Shown: positions 1-11,896, counted from the stretch's first letter. The stretch is DNA of 64,000 nucleotides from Acheta domesticus (GCA_031308135.1 JAHLJT010009419.1:181366856-181430855); one strand, 5' to 3'. Made by a program: numbers and translations. The notes: a model not told the origin generated them from the letters alone.

Positions 1-378
1 TGTGATGAAGGTAAAGATACAATCGAACACATATTTTGGAACTGAAAATTGCATGATTCTGAAAGAAAGTTTCTGTTACGTAAAATTAATAAAATAGTTG
101 GGTATGGTCCTCATTCCATTGTACCTCTATTGTCTTTTAAGGATAAAAATAATATACGTACATATAGATTCGTAGGCTTCCGCGGCCGGAGTCATTATAT
201 TCTTGGCTGTCCGGGAGCCAAGAATATAATATACGTACATTTCAAAGTGTTGTTAATTTTATTTTAAGTATAAACCGTGAAATTTAATAATAATAGTAAT
301 GTAAATGTTATATGTGTATTATATGGCAATGTAAACTAAATGTTTAAAGCCAATAAAATTTACATTCATTCATTCATA
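1..378 (+). mobile_element. 3' end of a decayed LINE (I/R1/Jockey-like C-terminus)
   Basis: The sequence reads from the window edge as a LINE C-terminus: a Cys residue, then DTIEHIFW, then a TGA where the next zinc-binding Cys is expected, then a basic stretch and LLSFKD. This C...H...C pattern after the reverse transcriptase is usual in R1, I and Jockey-type elements. An AATAAA at about 353 is followed by three ATTC units at about 360-377, which looks like the 3' tail. The rest of the element lies left of the window. A short insertion (149-240) interrupts it. The clade cannot be fixed from so little. Confidence 0.55.
149..240. repeat. Short insertion with 15-bp direct repeats and perfect hairpin
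   Basis: A 15-bp sequence ending TACGTACAT occurs at 149-163 and again, identical, at 226-240. Between the copies are 62 bases containing a GC-rich patch (CCGCGGCCGG). A perfect 15-bp inverted repeat (194-208 and 216-230, 7-nt loop) runs into the right-hand direct repeat. It lies inside the LINE reading frame, so it is younger than the LINE. It could be a tiny non-autonomous insertion with a target-site duplication, or a local duplication. No second copy was seen in the window. Confidence 0.6.
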
Positions 379-379
379 A

Positions 380-985
380 ATTTGATCACGCTAATATTTC
401 GAGTTCGGATCCCGAGATATACACCATTGTTTTAAGCGTCCTTTATGCTATCTTTTCATCAGAAAATGTGAGGTTTTTAGGAAAAAATGGTTTAAAGAAA
501 ATAAAAATTGCCTATGTTTGACACAAAATTTCGCATAAAATATGCATATTTTTGAATCATTGAACACGACCTTATTGAAAGATCTGTTTTTGATGATCAC
601 ATTTAGTTAAGAAAGAAATTGTATCTTCATTATTGGAGTTGTAGGAAGACGCCGAAAAAAAATTGAATTTTTTCAATTTTCGAAAAATTAGGGCTTTAAC
701 CAACATGAGACCTGCACCATTTTCCTAACCGTCCTTTACACTATCCAACATCAAAATAGTTGGCACAATTTTTTTGACAATTTTGAAAATGTCCCAGGGT
801 CTTCATGTAAAGTACCTCCCAAAATTAAAATATCGGTTTCAAATTCAAGGAGCCACGACATCAGTCAGATCGATCAGAGAATATCAGTTTTGGAGAAAAT
901 CGGCTGAACGGTTTAGTCGCTAGCGTTGTTCACAGACGGACTGACGTACAGTTTTGCTGTCAATCGATTTTTCGGTATCAGTGTC
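380..985 (+). repeat. Copy of the AT-rich 'TTTTACTTTCCCGTATAC' repeat family
   Basis: This non-coding AT-rich stretch shares an ordered set of phrases with sequence at 4.0-5.2, 14.7, 15.5, 29.5, 33.3-34.4, 35.9 and 55.7-57.8 kb. The phrases are 'GAGACCT.CACCATT', 'TTTTGAGAAAATTTTGAAAA', 'TTCATGTAAAGTACC' and 'CGCTAGCGTTGTTCACAGAC', the last followed by GAC-rich sequence. The best-preserved copy is at 55706-57812, where terminal inverted repeats are visible. This copy lacks a clear end. Confidence 0.6.
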
Positions 986-1449
986 CCATAAAACATGGAT
1001 TCTTGCTGCACCACGTGTTAGAGGATTTTTTTCTAAATTTAGAAATAAGAAAGAAAGAAAGAAAAGAAAATATGAAAAAATGTATGTTTTTTATCAAACA
1101 TACTAATATTATTGCACTAAACAGTAAACCATTGTATTGATGGAAATGTGTTGTAAAACGTCTTCTGAGATTTGAAGCTGACAAAAACGATTTTGCCACT
1201 TTATGTATCTTTTTGTGGGAGGAATGCGGAAACCTTTTGTGGGCACCACGATATTCCTTCGTGATAGGGACCCCCCTCAGGTTTACCCACAACAAAAACA
1301 GCCACCCTTGTTCAGACCTTCCTCCCTCTGCTGTACCACCGTTAAGCATCGCGTCGCAAGGGGCGGTGTTAGCGGCAGCTCTTCCACCAGTTTGTTATGT
1401 TGGTCTTCTTTTCAAATTTACGTCTTCTCCTTTTTTATCATGGCAATAT

Positions 1450-3975
1450 TTATGAATTCTTCAATTTGTAACCATTTTTTTTTTCATTTTCCAACGTTTG
1501 TGTTAGCAAAATGCTTGGCGTTAATTGGGCCCCTAGCTGATCCTCCAGTGCTTTCCTTTGTGTTCGCCAAGTTCCGCACTCAATTATGGTATACCTTGCG
1601 TCATCATTCTGACAGTGACAGTATGCATACATCCATGGCCGTCACACATCGCATCCTGTCGGTGAACGAAGCGGTGTAGATATTGGTTGAAGTCGCCATG
1701 TCCACTCAATACCTGGGTAAAGTAGTAATTCAATAGCCGGAATATCTTTTCTGTCCATTGTCAATTATGGAATCAGTCTGTAAATCCACCTTCCTGTCTC
1801 TTCCTTGTCCCAGCGTCATGAGCCTTTCTCTGGCTCTCTTTTTCTTTTACTCCGTTCCCTTTCGTTCCACAGTAGCTTCTTTCAAACTATTGTACACTTC
1901 CGCTCTTTCGAGCGCTAAAAGGTCTATTGGGGGAATTCCTGCTAAGACCAACACTGTGCTCTGCGAGACTGTAATTTAGGCTGAGGTTACACGAAATGCG
2001 CTGGCCCTCTGAACGGAAAACATTCTCTGTCCCCAGCTTTAGATCCCAACCGATTGGATCCCAGATCCCAACAGATTGGAGTCTGTTTCCTCACCCTGCG
2101 CAAAGCATTTTGACATGGACGACGTGAGAAGTCGTCTTTTAAAATGCTTTGGTCCATCTATATTCGTGAGAGGCCGCTTGCAATCCCTGCCGCTTTTTGT
2201 GCTACATTTTTGGTGTGTACTCGAAAGTTGAGTTTCGAGTCTATCTCTACTCCCAGGTACTTGAGGCTGGTATTACATATGATTTCAGCGATTACGAGCC
2301 TAAGTTTTGCGTAGTTCATTTTATCTGTGATGAGTATGGCTTCTGTTTTTTCTGTTGCCATCTGTGGCCCTCTTCTGTCCAGCCACCTCTTGACTTTCTC
2401 CAGGCTGTCGTTTATTACAGCCTGCAGCTCCTTTGCAGTGCCGATCCGACTGACGATGATTGCATCATCTGCGAGCTTACTAGCTGCGTTCTATCTGGTA
2501 CATTTCAAGAAACTTGTCGTACAAAACGTTCCACAGAAGTGACCCGATTTCAGAACCTTGTGAAACTCCGCACGTCATTTCCTTCTTCAATTCCTTCATC
2601 TGTTCTTTCCAATAATATATAATTACTCCTTGGTTTAGGTCAACCATTCTCAGACGGTAATCTGGAGTTTTTTTTAGTGTTTCCATAATATGTTCCCATC
2701 CTGCCGAATTGAAGGCGTTTCTGATGTCTATTGCGACGAGGGCACAGAAGCCCTTTTTGCCACTCACAGTCACTTTTCCTTTTTCAGCTCGTTTCACAAC
2801 CGTCGCGATGGCATCTAGCGGCCTTCCCGGAATCCATACTGTCTTTCTGAGAGCCCTTTTGTTTCTTCTAAATGTTTTGAAGTCTATGGAGAAGGACTTT
2901 AAAAAGTTTACCAATAGCATCTAGAAGGCAGGTAGGCCTGTAAACAGATGTCTGATTGAAGGATTTGTTCTTCTCGTAGCAAAATTTTTGTCCTCTCCAA
3001 TTTTTAGGAAACTCGTCTTCATGGATGCGCAGCAAGGATTTTGGGGTATTCCTCAATCACTTTCTTCAGTATTTCATTTGGTATGCCGCCAGGACCTGGG
3101 GATTTTCCATTTTTTATTTGCTTTCCTACGTGCTCCAATTCGTGAACAGTTGGTCTTCCACTTCTCACGGCTCATCACTTGACTTGAGTCGAATGTATAA
3201 CTTGTCCAATGGTCTTATGGGAAGAGATCTTCGATGATTTTTATTCACCCATTCCGGATCATCCAGTCCATCCAGGGAATATTCTGGCTGATCTTTAATT
3301 TTTCGCAACGATTTTTTAGATCAGAGCCCATGGATTATTTTCTATTTCAATTATTAGGCCTCTACAGCATTCTCCTCGTTTTTTTTATTTCTATTCTGAG
3401 CTCTTTTCTTGCACGTTTATAATGCGCTAGGAGTATCGGGTCACCTTTTGATCTGGTTGCTTTTCTTCTAGCATAAAGGCACTTTTTTAAAATTTTCGCT
3501 ATTTGACTAGTTCACTAGTACGTAGAGACTCTCCTTAGGGAGGTTTACTTCTTCTCGGCATTGAAGCTTTGCATGCAACTACTATTTTCTCATTTAAAGT
3601 TTTTAATTTGTTTTCAAGATTACTTTCACTTCTCATCCATTTCAGTTCGTCTATCAGTTTTTGTTCTTCCAGAAAGGCTGTCAATTTTTGGTGTATCTAC
3701 CTTACGTAAGGTGGTGTTTTACCTGTTCGCCCGTTTTCAGTCCTTTTATAAACTTCTAGGTTTTTTCTATTTGGAACTCAATATATTGGTGGTCGTTCAA
3801 AGTCTAATCTTCCATAACACCTCGTTTCGTTACACGTGCCCCGAGGTTTGGTGTGGATAGCAACAGGTCTATTATTGAGACTGTACCCACTCTACTGAAA
3901 GTAAATTCTTTTCCGCTATTAAGGACAACCAGATCATTCTGGGCGAAGAATTCGGTGACTATGCCCTTTGAAAAA
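1450..3975 (-). pseudogene. R1-clade LINE remnant (endonuclease end, reverse transcriptase, C-terminus)
   Basis: Reading the minus strand from 3975 down, pieces in several frames give the normal R1 order. First is the end of the AP endonuclease (LVVLNSGKEFTFSRV, then IIDLLLSTPNL, then NDHQYIEFQI). A linker follows, then RT motif 1 (YRPTCLLDAIGKLFKVLLHR, about 2870-2940), RT motif A (DIRNAFNSAGW, about 2700), motif B (CGVSQGSEIGSLLWNVLYD, about 2510-2570), motif C as LADD instead of F/YADD (about 2435-2450), and the thumb (KYLGVEIDSKLNF, about 2230). Last comes the C-terminal zinc region near 1560-1630 (C...CGTWRTQR). There are many frameshifts and stops, and the 5' end is missing. R1-like rather than strictly R1: no rDNA target is visible. 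Confidence 0.75.
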
Positions 3976-5225
3976 AAACAAAAGAATAGAGCAACATGAC
4001 GTTTATATCATCTCATAGAGTACATTTAGCACTATTCATACCAAAAATTTTAAATAAAAATTTTAGGACCGTTTTTGAGAAAACCTTCTTTATGTATTTT
4101 TTTAATTGTACATATTGCAAACAATATTGTGCGAAAACTACTAAAATTTTCAAAAAAATGTACAAAACCTTAATGAAAGAACTCACTTTGGGGAAAAAAT
4201 TTCATCTGAAAGAAAAATCTCTATCTTTAATTTTGTAGTTGGAAGGAGAGTTCGAAAAAAATGCAAACTTTTGCAATTTTGGAAAATATTTTACTCTATT
4301 CTTACAAAAAATTTAAAGAAAAAATTTGGAACCGTTTTTGAGAAAATTTTGAAAATGTCTGGGAGGCTTCATGTAAAGTACCCCCAAAGTTTATGAATGT
4401 TTTTCAAAATCTCACAGCTTTGACTCAGGCCACATTGCCAGTGGTTTCTTCAATTTGGAAAAAATCGTATGCATATTTTAGGCGCTAGTGTTGTTCACAT
4501 ACAATGGACAGACTGACGTTGTGCTTTCAATTGGTTTTTACTTTCCCGTATACGTACGTATACACGGAGTGATATTTCGTTTTTGAAAAAACGAAAAATA
4601 CCCCAAGGTTAACTTTACGCCATATTAAAGAGTGCAATTAGCACTATCCGTTCGAAACGTTTGAACAAAAAATTTGAAACCATTTTTGAGAAAATGGCGT
4701 TTGAGCGTTTCTGAAAATGCGTAATTTTGAGCTAGTTTTCACAGAAAACTATTCAATTTTTCTAGAAACTTTATTTGACATTATTTAAAGCACATGTACT
4801 TATTAATATAATAATGTGAACAAATCGCGGCTAATGTAAATATTAACAACGAGAGACTAGTCAAAAAACTACATTTTTGCAATTTTTAAAAAAACAAAAG
4901 AATAGAGGAATATGGCGTTAATGTCATGTCGTAGAGCTCATTTAGCACTATGTCTACCAAAAGTTTAAAGAAAAAATCTGGGGCCGTTTTTGAGAAAATC
5001 TGGTTTTTGTAATTTTTAAAAATTTCAAATATAGTGTGCAATATTGCACAAAATGTAGTAAAATTTTCAAAAAAATGTACATGACTTTAATGAAAGAACT
5101 TACTTTTGACAACAAATTTTATTCGAAGGAAAAATCTCTATCTTCAATTTTGTAGTTCTAGGAAGACGCCGAAAAAATTTCAAACTTTCGCAATTTTCGA
5201 AACTTTCTTCCCTTAGGCATGGGGT
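3976..5225 (+). repeat. AT-rich repeat family, two copies abutting
   Basis: One copy runs from about 3976 to 4560 and ends in the family's GACAGACTGACG patch and a TTTTACTTTCCCGTATAC terminus (4541-4558). A second run from there to about 5225 matches the interior of the copy at 57.06-57.48 kb nearly phrase for phrase: an 'AAAGAGTGCAATTAGCACT' block, 'TTATTTAAAGCACATGT', and a 'GCAATATTGCACAAAA' patch. No coding potential was seen. The terminus in the middle suggests two insertions or a nested pair. Confidence 0.6.
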
Positions 5226-5880
5226 AGTTGTACATATTGCCAGTTACATTTATAGTATTCAAATCCATCTTTAGTTGTGATTCTTTGAAACTATAAATAA
5301 AAGCAAAGGCAAATACTGCAACACAACATCACATAACAATATAATGCCAAATGTACATTGTAATGCAAGCAAAGAAGTTCTGAAAAGGTCTAAGAGTTGT
5401 TATCAGTCTTCCTCAGATAAAAAATTAAATATTTAATGAATTTTATTATACACGTAAAAAACTTGTGGGGAGATTTGCACAGAATTATTTCAACATTTTT
5501 TTAAGATAATACTTCATCATAAATGTACAATTTATAAAATTAAAAAAAAACTTTGCACTATACAAAGTTGAGTCAGCTGTTAACATTTAAACAAAGGTAA
5601 CAAACAATTTGGCACCAATATTCACATCAATTCAAGAGAAATTTGCATGCAGATCTGAGTAGGGTATGCAAGAATATTTTCAATACATTAAGCAATGAGA
5701 AATTATCATTGTTTCCTAATCGTTTTGCTTTCTTCAAGAAGACTATAAGGAGTCTGAAATAATCCCCCCAACTAACAAGTTCCAGTAACAATTCTTTTTC
5801 GTCCCCTATCTGACCATTTTCAGAGTTCCTTTAACATTTCAGTTAGTCACTCACGGTATTTCCTCCACGGCTCACTCCCA
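5226..5880. other. AT-rich sequence, nothing recognised
   Basis: No open frame, transposon motif or RNA gene was seen. The last 150 bases become pyrimidine-rich and lead into the GC-rich patch that follows. Confidence 0.5.
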
Positions 5881-6300
5881 GTGTCCTCACCATTGGAGTC
5901 CATTGGGGCCAGTCTGATAAGGCGCGACCTGTCCATCCCGCCGCTCGTTCGGCGCGGCCCTATGATAATTGGCAGGGGACTCTCTCCGCTGCAGGCCGAA
6001 CAATTTGACTTGAGGCGTAGGGTCGCGTTGCAGGGAAGGGCCCAGCTACCTCGCGTGGCTTCTGCCTCGACGCCGTCCGTCTTGGCTCAGATCAAAGTCT
6101 GCCAGCCACACACACCGCCTCCGTCCTCTTCCAATTCCACCAGCCGAATGACACTCGGACCTTCCACCCCAAGGGAGCGTCACTATTTTCTCTTTGAATT
6201 CTCGAAGGGTCTAGGAAGCGCTGTCAGTCCCGCTAGGCGACACTCGCGCGGGGATTCAAATCCACTTATTCTGCGTCACGTGAACGGGACGTTGTGTTGT
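5881..6300. other. GC-rich patch of unknown nature
   Basis: About 420 bases are clearly richer in G+C and CpG than the flanks. A 179-codon open frame crosses it on the plus strand but runs into the TA microsatellite, and its protein is unlike anything I recognise. A GGATTCAAATCC near 6251-6262 resembles an RNA polymerase III B box, but no A box lies at a proper distance. A diverged repeat or an orphan CpG island is more likely than a gene. Confidence 0.3.
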
Positions 6301-6305
6301 GTCAC

Positions 6306-6325
6306 TTTAAATGTGTGTGTATGTA

Positions 6326-6376
<51 letters not shown>
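6306..6376. repeat. TG/TA dinucleotide microsatellite
   Basis: A TGTG/TATG lead-in is followed by an uninterrupted run of more than 20 TA units. Confidence 0.95.
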
Positions 6377-6379
<3 letters not shown>

Positions 6380-6539
6380 CATTTGTCTATTTTTTAAATC
6401 ATAAGAATATTTCAAAATGAAGATTATGTCGTGTTACTCTTACGTTGATCATTATCCGTAAAAATTAAATTCAGAGAGTTTAAAGAAAAAAATAGAAGCC
6501 GATTTTGAGAAAATTTTACTATCTCAAAAAATCTTTGAA

Positions 6540-6735
6540 AAAAGTAGAAGAAAAACGTAGAGGAGGAGAAGAAGAATGATGAGAAGAAGAAGGAGGAGGA
6601 AACAAAAGAAAGAGCAGAAGAGAATAAGGAAGAGTATGAGACTAATGAAAATAATGAGAAGTAGAAGAAGGAGGAGGAAGAGAAAAAGGAAAGAGAGGTG
6701 GAGATGTAGAAAGAAAAGAAAGAAAGAAAAAAAAC
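6540..6735. repeat. Polypurine GA/GAA tract
   Basis: About 200 bases are almost all A and G on the plus strand (GAAGAA, GGAGGA, AAAGAA). The open frames here on both strands (Arg/Lys-rich or Ser/Phe/Leu-rich) come from the composition and are not genes. Confidence 0.9.
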
Positions 6736-7386
6736 ACGTGTGCACACTTAAATTTTGGATAAGTGTAGGAAAAGGGGATGGAGTTATTTTTTGAGTAGAG
6801 ATCCGCAAATTCTTAGTTATGTCAGGTCTCAGCTTACTCGTACCTCTTCTCTAAGAGTGTCATTTGTGTAAAGTTCGTTTCAATAGACTTTCCATCAAAT
6901 TCGTTGGTTTATTTGTTTATTTATTTATTTACGTCAAAAACAGTTAAAAACTGTGTGTGACGAACTATGGGGAGAAGTGAATTTTGTGCACGTTTTCATA
7001 ATTCTGTGATCTCTATCCTAAACCATATTCTAGTCGAATTTTGAATACAGAAAGAGAGGTTTTTTTTCGAGTTTTGTTGACAAAATATTCGCTCCTATAT
7101 AATAAAATATATTTTCAAAGGTAGATTAGCTATAAATTCCTGCCCTGAACCCTCTTGTTCTTCATGAAAGAATAATACTTTTTGCCGCGATAATATGGAA
7201 AACGATAATTTGAGTAACTATATTTCCCACTAAAATTCTGAAGACGTGCACAAATAATGAAGTTACATTTATGTCCAGAAGCAAAACAAGGGACCATCTC
7301 AGCATTTGCTCACGGATCAGGGAAACTGGACGAAAAACCTGATCGAGATGGGGGCCATCAACCCAGAAACTGTGGTACAATACTTG
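6736..7386. other. AT-rich sequence downstream of the CR1 element
   Basis: This holds the expected 3' UTR side of the minus-strand CR1 element. A run of TTTA units near 6907-6933 (TAAA on the minus strand) could be a LINE tail, though the exact 3' end is not visible. No gene was recognised. Confidence 0.4.
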
Positions 7387-10327
7387 TTACAGGTTCTTTA
7401 GAATTATACAGTCCAAATGATAAATAATTACATTATCTATCATTGTTAAAATTAATGCTACTTTCCTTTTTGATGCTCGGTAGTCTCGAATTGTATAGAA
7501 ACAGTTATGCAGCAGAAAAGATTGTACTTGGGACTTAAACTTTTCTATCGAATTTAATCGTTTAATGTCTTCTGGCAAAGTGTTGTACAGTAATGTACAT
7601 GAATTGTATGTGAATTTTTTGTAGTGAGCTGTTGATACTGCCACCTGGTGAATATGATTACTACGTCGTGTGTTATACTTATAGAAATCGGCGTTTGCTG
7701 AAAATATATTTCCGCCCTTAAGTAAGTCATTTTTGACAAAAACTACTGATTCGTAAATCAGGAGACAAGGTAATGGTAAAATTCTTAGATTAATAAAGAG
7801 AGACTTACAAGAAGCACGTGGGTTGGATTTGCTTATTATTCGTACAATTCTTTTTTGTAATCTGAAAGTCTGGGAGCTATAAGATGTGTTTCCCCAGAAT
7901 ATTAGCTGTATGAAGGCTGACGGAATTTGAAAGAATTCTGAACGCGTAGCATAATGAACTTAATTTTGTGTTCAATTCATTTAAGTGGGCATTCCATTTG
8001 AGGTTTGACTGAATTGATAGACTTAAATATTTTGTTATATTAACATCAGTCAATGGCACACCGTTCATTTTCAATGGAGTACAGATTTTTTATTTGAAAT
8101 GGAAAACTGCATTGAAACAGTTTTCTTTTCATTTACTATTAATTTGTTATTATGGAACCAATTTGAAACATCTGATATTGTACTATTTACGGTTTCTTTG
8201 TTGCAAAGAATATTTGTATCATCCGCAAAGAGAACTGTTCTTCCGTTTCGAATCGCTAAGGGCATGTCATTTACGTATAATAGGAAGAGGGCCTAAAATC
8301 GATCCTTGCGGGACTCCACGTGGAATTGGCAAAGAACCGGAAACGTGTGTACATAAAGTTCCATCATTCCAGTAAGGCATTTCTACTCTCTGAGATCGTT
8401 GTTTAAGGTACGAACATAGCCAATCTAGAGCAACACCACGGATTCCATATGAAGGTAATTTTGAAAGTAAAATGTTATCATCAATGACGTCAAAAGCTTT
8501 TGAAAGATCTAAAAATATTCCAATAGTTGCTTCGTTTTGATCCAATGATGAGGCAACATCCTTAAGAAAAGAAAAAATGGCTGTTTCCGTAGATTTTGAT
8601 TTCCGGAATTCATGTTGGCAATTTGAAAACGCGTCGTGTTTATTGAGAAAGGTTTCCATTCGCACATAAAAAAGTCTGTCTAATATTTTTGAAAAAACTG
8701 ACAAAAGAGAAATTGGCCGATAATTTTGAACTTCATTTTTGTTGCCTTTTTTGAAGAGCGGCTTAATCTTAGCTGTTTTAAAAATATCTGGAAAAATTCC
8801 GGTGCATAAGGATGCATTAAATATGTGAGTTAACGGGCGTATAATGGCTGGCGCGCACGTCTTTAACAAACAATCCGGAAATTCATCTAAACCGGCCAAA
8901 TATTTATTTTTAATTTACCGATTATTTCGAGAATTTCATAGGAAGAGGTTTCGGAAACGAACATAGTGTCTAAGATTTTTAGGGAAACGTCAGATGTTGA
9001 ATTTTGTGGCTGAACACCCTTAGTGAGATCGACAGCAATTCTCGAAAAGTATTGGTTAAAGAGACTAGCCACTGTTGCCGGATCGTTCACATCTCTATCG
9101 TTATCTTTTAAAACAACATTCTGTACAAGGTTTCTAGTTGGTTTGGTCGCATTTTTTACTATATCCCACATTGATTTTGTTTTGGTATTTGAGTTCAAAA
9201 TATCCTGATCGTGTTTCATGATTTTAGCCTGCCTTATGACTTTTCTTAACAATGATTTGTATTTTTTAAAGTACAGGAGGAAATCTTGAGATACGTTATG
9301 ATGCTTAGAAATGAAAGAAAGAACTCGTTTGTTTTTACATGATGTTCTAATCCCTTGTGTTATCCAAGAATTGCTTTTGCGTGACATATTTAATTTTCTT
9401 TTCTGAAGAGGAAAGCAAGTGTTAAAATGAAATGAAACCGTTGAAAAAAAAGAATAATATTTATTGTTTGTATCAATAATATTATGAACCGCGTCCCATG
9501 ACTCCTGCAGCAAGTAATCAATGAATAATTTTATTTTACTTTTAGAAAACACTCTACTCATACGTGTATTATTTGTTGTGTCATTGTTCGCATTTCGTAT
9601 GATGGTAAGAATTTGTGCATCGTGGTCACTGTATCCTAAATCTTTTGTTTCAATTTCATGTCGAGTAGTGGTTTTGTTAATTATAATTTGATCGATTGCC
9701 TTCTTTGAATTTACTGTGATCCGTGTAGGTACTTTTATTGTAATATCTAAATTGAAGGAATTAATTAAATTAAGAAACTGCTCTTTCTCGCAAGATTCGA
9801 CCAGAAAATCAATGTTAAAATCTCCGCATACAACAATGGATTAATGGAGCGATTAATGACTTTGATTAGTGTTATCTCTAGTTTTTCTGAGAACAAAATG
9901 TAATCTGCAGCTCTCTTTGTTGGAGGCCTGTAGATGCAAAGCAATATCATTTTTAGCACAGGAAGATGTACAACAGAAATTTCAAAAAATTTTCAACGGA
10001 ATTCTCATTGAATTCCGTCAAGGAGATAGAAGCAATATTATTTTTAACGTAAATACAAGAACCTCCATATGCAGGACTTTTATGAGATTCTCTTTTTCTA
10101 CAATAATAGCCTGCGAGGTAAAAATTTGGAATTTGGAAAATGCTAAGTTCATAAGGAGATAACCAATGTTCTGTAAAGCAAAGAACATCCATTTGATTTA
10201 AATCGCTCTGTAGAGCTGCCTCGATAAACTCAGTTTTACTTAAAAGGGATTGAACATTATGGTGCAATATCTTTATTTTTTGCAAGTACCTACACGAATG
10301 TTTTTCTGCTGCATCTGACTGTAGTTG
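7387..10327 (-). pseudogene. CR1 ORF2: endonuclease-reverse transcriptase, frameshifted
   Basis: ORF2 follows ORF1 directly in frame. The endonuclease begins within about 15 codons (ILHHNVQSL, then VLCFTEHWL, then GGSCIYVKN), continues to IYRPP and, after a 1-base shift near 9840, to the VVCGDFNIDF motif. A second shift lies in an A run near 8895. The RT then reads GLDEFPD, YRPISLLSVFSKILDRLF, EFRKSKSTETAI, FLDLSKAFDVIDDNIL and GVPQGSILGP, shifts near 8290, and resumes at VLFADDTNIL with FADD intact. More shifts lie near 8074 and 7905. The C-terminus (LYNTLPEDIKRLNSIEKFK, FLLHNCFYTI) is typical of the CR1/Jockey group. No ATG lies between the ORF1 stop and the first endonuclease motif. Confidence 0.8.
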
Positions 10328-10330
10328 CTA
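10322..10330 (-). promoter_or_regulatory. Possible stop-codon readthrough site between CR1 ORF1 and ORF2
   Basis: The ORF1 stop and the next two codons read TAG CAA CTA, which fits the leaky UAG-CAR-YYA context known from plant RNA viruses. ORF2 is open in the same frame from this point, and its endonuclease starts with no usable ATG before it. The sequence is certain; the function is inferred. Confidence 0.5.
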
Positions 10331-11455
10331 TATATTTACTTCATTTTTACCTCGAGTGCGTGGTCGAAGGTTGTAATGTGTCCCAGCAGTCACAGGTTGG
10401 GAGGAAATAAGGGCGTCATTGGTAGTGGAAATGGAAGAAACGGGAGTAGGATCACAGGAGGGGGTAAGAGGGTTTACAATAAGGGTGGGGGGTGGAGAAC
10501 GTAAGGAAGGTGAAAGGGATGGATTTTTGGCAGGAGGCTGCGTAGGACTGGAGTTGATGATGTATTGTGCAAGCTTTTCACCGACTTCATGTTTTCCAGC
10601 AAGGTTCATGTGGAGACCGTGCCGGGTGGAGTGTTTTACTGAGAGGAAATTCATTTCAAAAAGTGTTACATCTGTTTCTCTCAGTTGCAGTTTTAGTTGT
10701 TGGTTTGCGTGCTTAATCTCGCTGCAGAGTGTTGGCCTGTTGTACCAGATGGGCAGAGTCGAGACTATAATGTTAGTATTTTGTGCGGCACATTGTAATT
10801 TGTTTACATGTTGTTCAGGTGTAAAGTTACCGCCCAAATTAATGTCATTCTGCCCTCCTATGATAATGACTGTGTCCTGTTAGGTCATTGTCTCCGTGTG
10901 GGTGTCCAACTCTGCAGTCACGTCTGCAAACCTCCCGTTAGGTTTAAAAATAGGCGAGACTGAGTAGTTGGGGGGTAACTTCCTATTGAGAATGGAGGAA
11001 AGATGGCGACCATGGCTGTCAGCTAAAATAAGTACCTGTTTTTTTGGCTCAGTAGGAATGGCTTTGTTTTCAAGTGGGCTAGGATGCGAAGCTTTACGTG
11101 TTTTGGTTTTGACACGCTTCCTAGCCTGTTTGCGTTGGTTTGTGCATGTATTTGTCGATGAAAGGGAAGGGTTGTGAGGATCAGGATGGCGAGGAAAATC
11201 GGTTTCATAATCTAAAACACTAAATCTGTTTTGAATTGCGACTGGATGTGGTGTCTGTGTCTTATGTGCAGTCACGGGTGCACGGTTGGGAAAATTCGCA
11301 GAGTTACCTACTTGTGCCCAACCGTCATTGTAGAAAACGACCTCTTCCAGCCTTCGGATATGTTTATCTAAATTACTGTTTACGTGTGTGAAGGCTTTCA
11401 GAAGGTCGGCTTTGAGGGTGTAGAGAGTAAAAAGAGTAGAACGAACAGTAGCCAT
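10328..11455 (-). pseudogene. CR1 ORF1: SGNH (GDSL) esterase protein with one internal stop
   Basis: ORF1 starts at the ATG at 11455 and reads about 375 codons to a TAG at 10328-10330, broken by one in-frame TAA at 10880-10882. The first 130 residues are polar, with a basic KRVKTKTRK patch, as expected for a nucleic-acid-binding leader. The esterase domain follows. Block I is ILADSHGRHLSS (nucleophile Ser about residue 147). Block III, just past the TAA, is IIIGGQNDINLG with the Gly and Asn of the oxyanion hole. Block V is RHGLHMN, giving the catalytic His. All three landmark residues are kept, so the TAA is probably a recent lesion. In CR1 elements this domain is an accessory of the ORF1 protein; its exact role is unproven. 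The last 60 residues are Pro/Ser/Thr-rich. Confidence 0.8.
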
Positions 11456-11830
11456 GTCACGAATGCGTATTAATGTACGTGATAAAATTGGAATAAATAC
11501 AAGAAAACTCAGATAAGAGCAACAATCACCTAGCTTAATATTTTAAAAGTGTAATATTTATGTGTATTCGATAAATTAAAAATTAAGATTCGATACAAGA
11601 AAGAGAAGATATTCTAACTACAAAATCTATTGAAAACTAGTACTAACGAAATTTGGCAATGCGGTTACGTATTTTCGTTTACTTAAGCTGCAACTGTTTA
11701 GCACAATGTCGACTATACTTTACCGTAAATAGATAAAGATATTAGCTGAAATTTGTCTTCAAAATATTGAATAAGATTTGAAACACAAATTTAAAACTAC
11801 TCGATACACCGTCCTCGTAACGTTCAAATA

Positions 11831-11896
11831 AACTGAATAGTCACTCGTCACAAAAATAAAACAAACTGAATAGTCACTCGTCTCAAAAATAGAATA
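11831..11896 (-). repeat. 33-bp tandem duplication in the CR1 5' region
   Basis: AACTGAATAGTCACTCGTC plus an A-rich tail occurs twice in a row with three or fewer differences. It lies about 400 bp upstream of the ORF1 ATG, in the part expected to be the 5' UTR with internal promoter. Confidence 0.75.

Noticed and set aside
5881..6420. 179-codon frame in the GC-rich patch
   Set aside because: It ends inside a TA microsatellite (Tyr-Ile repeats) and shows no recognisable protein.
6424..6808. Ser/Phe, Leu-rich and Arg-rich frames over the GA tract
   Set aside because: Low-complexity translations of a polypurine tract.
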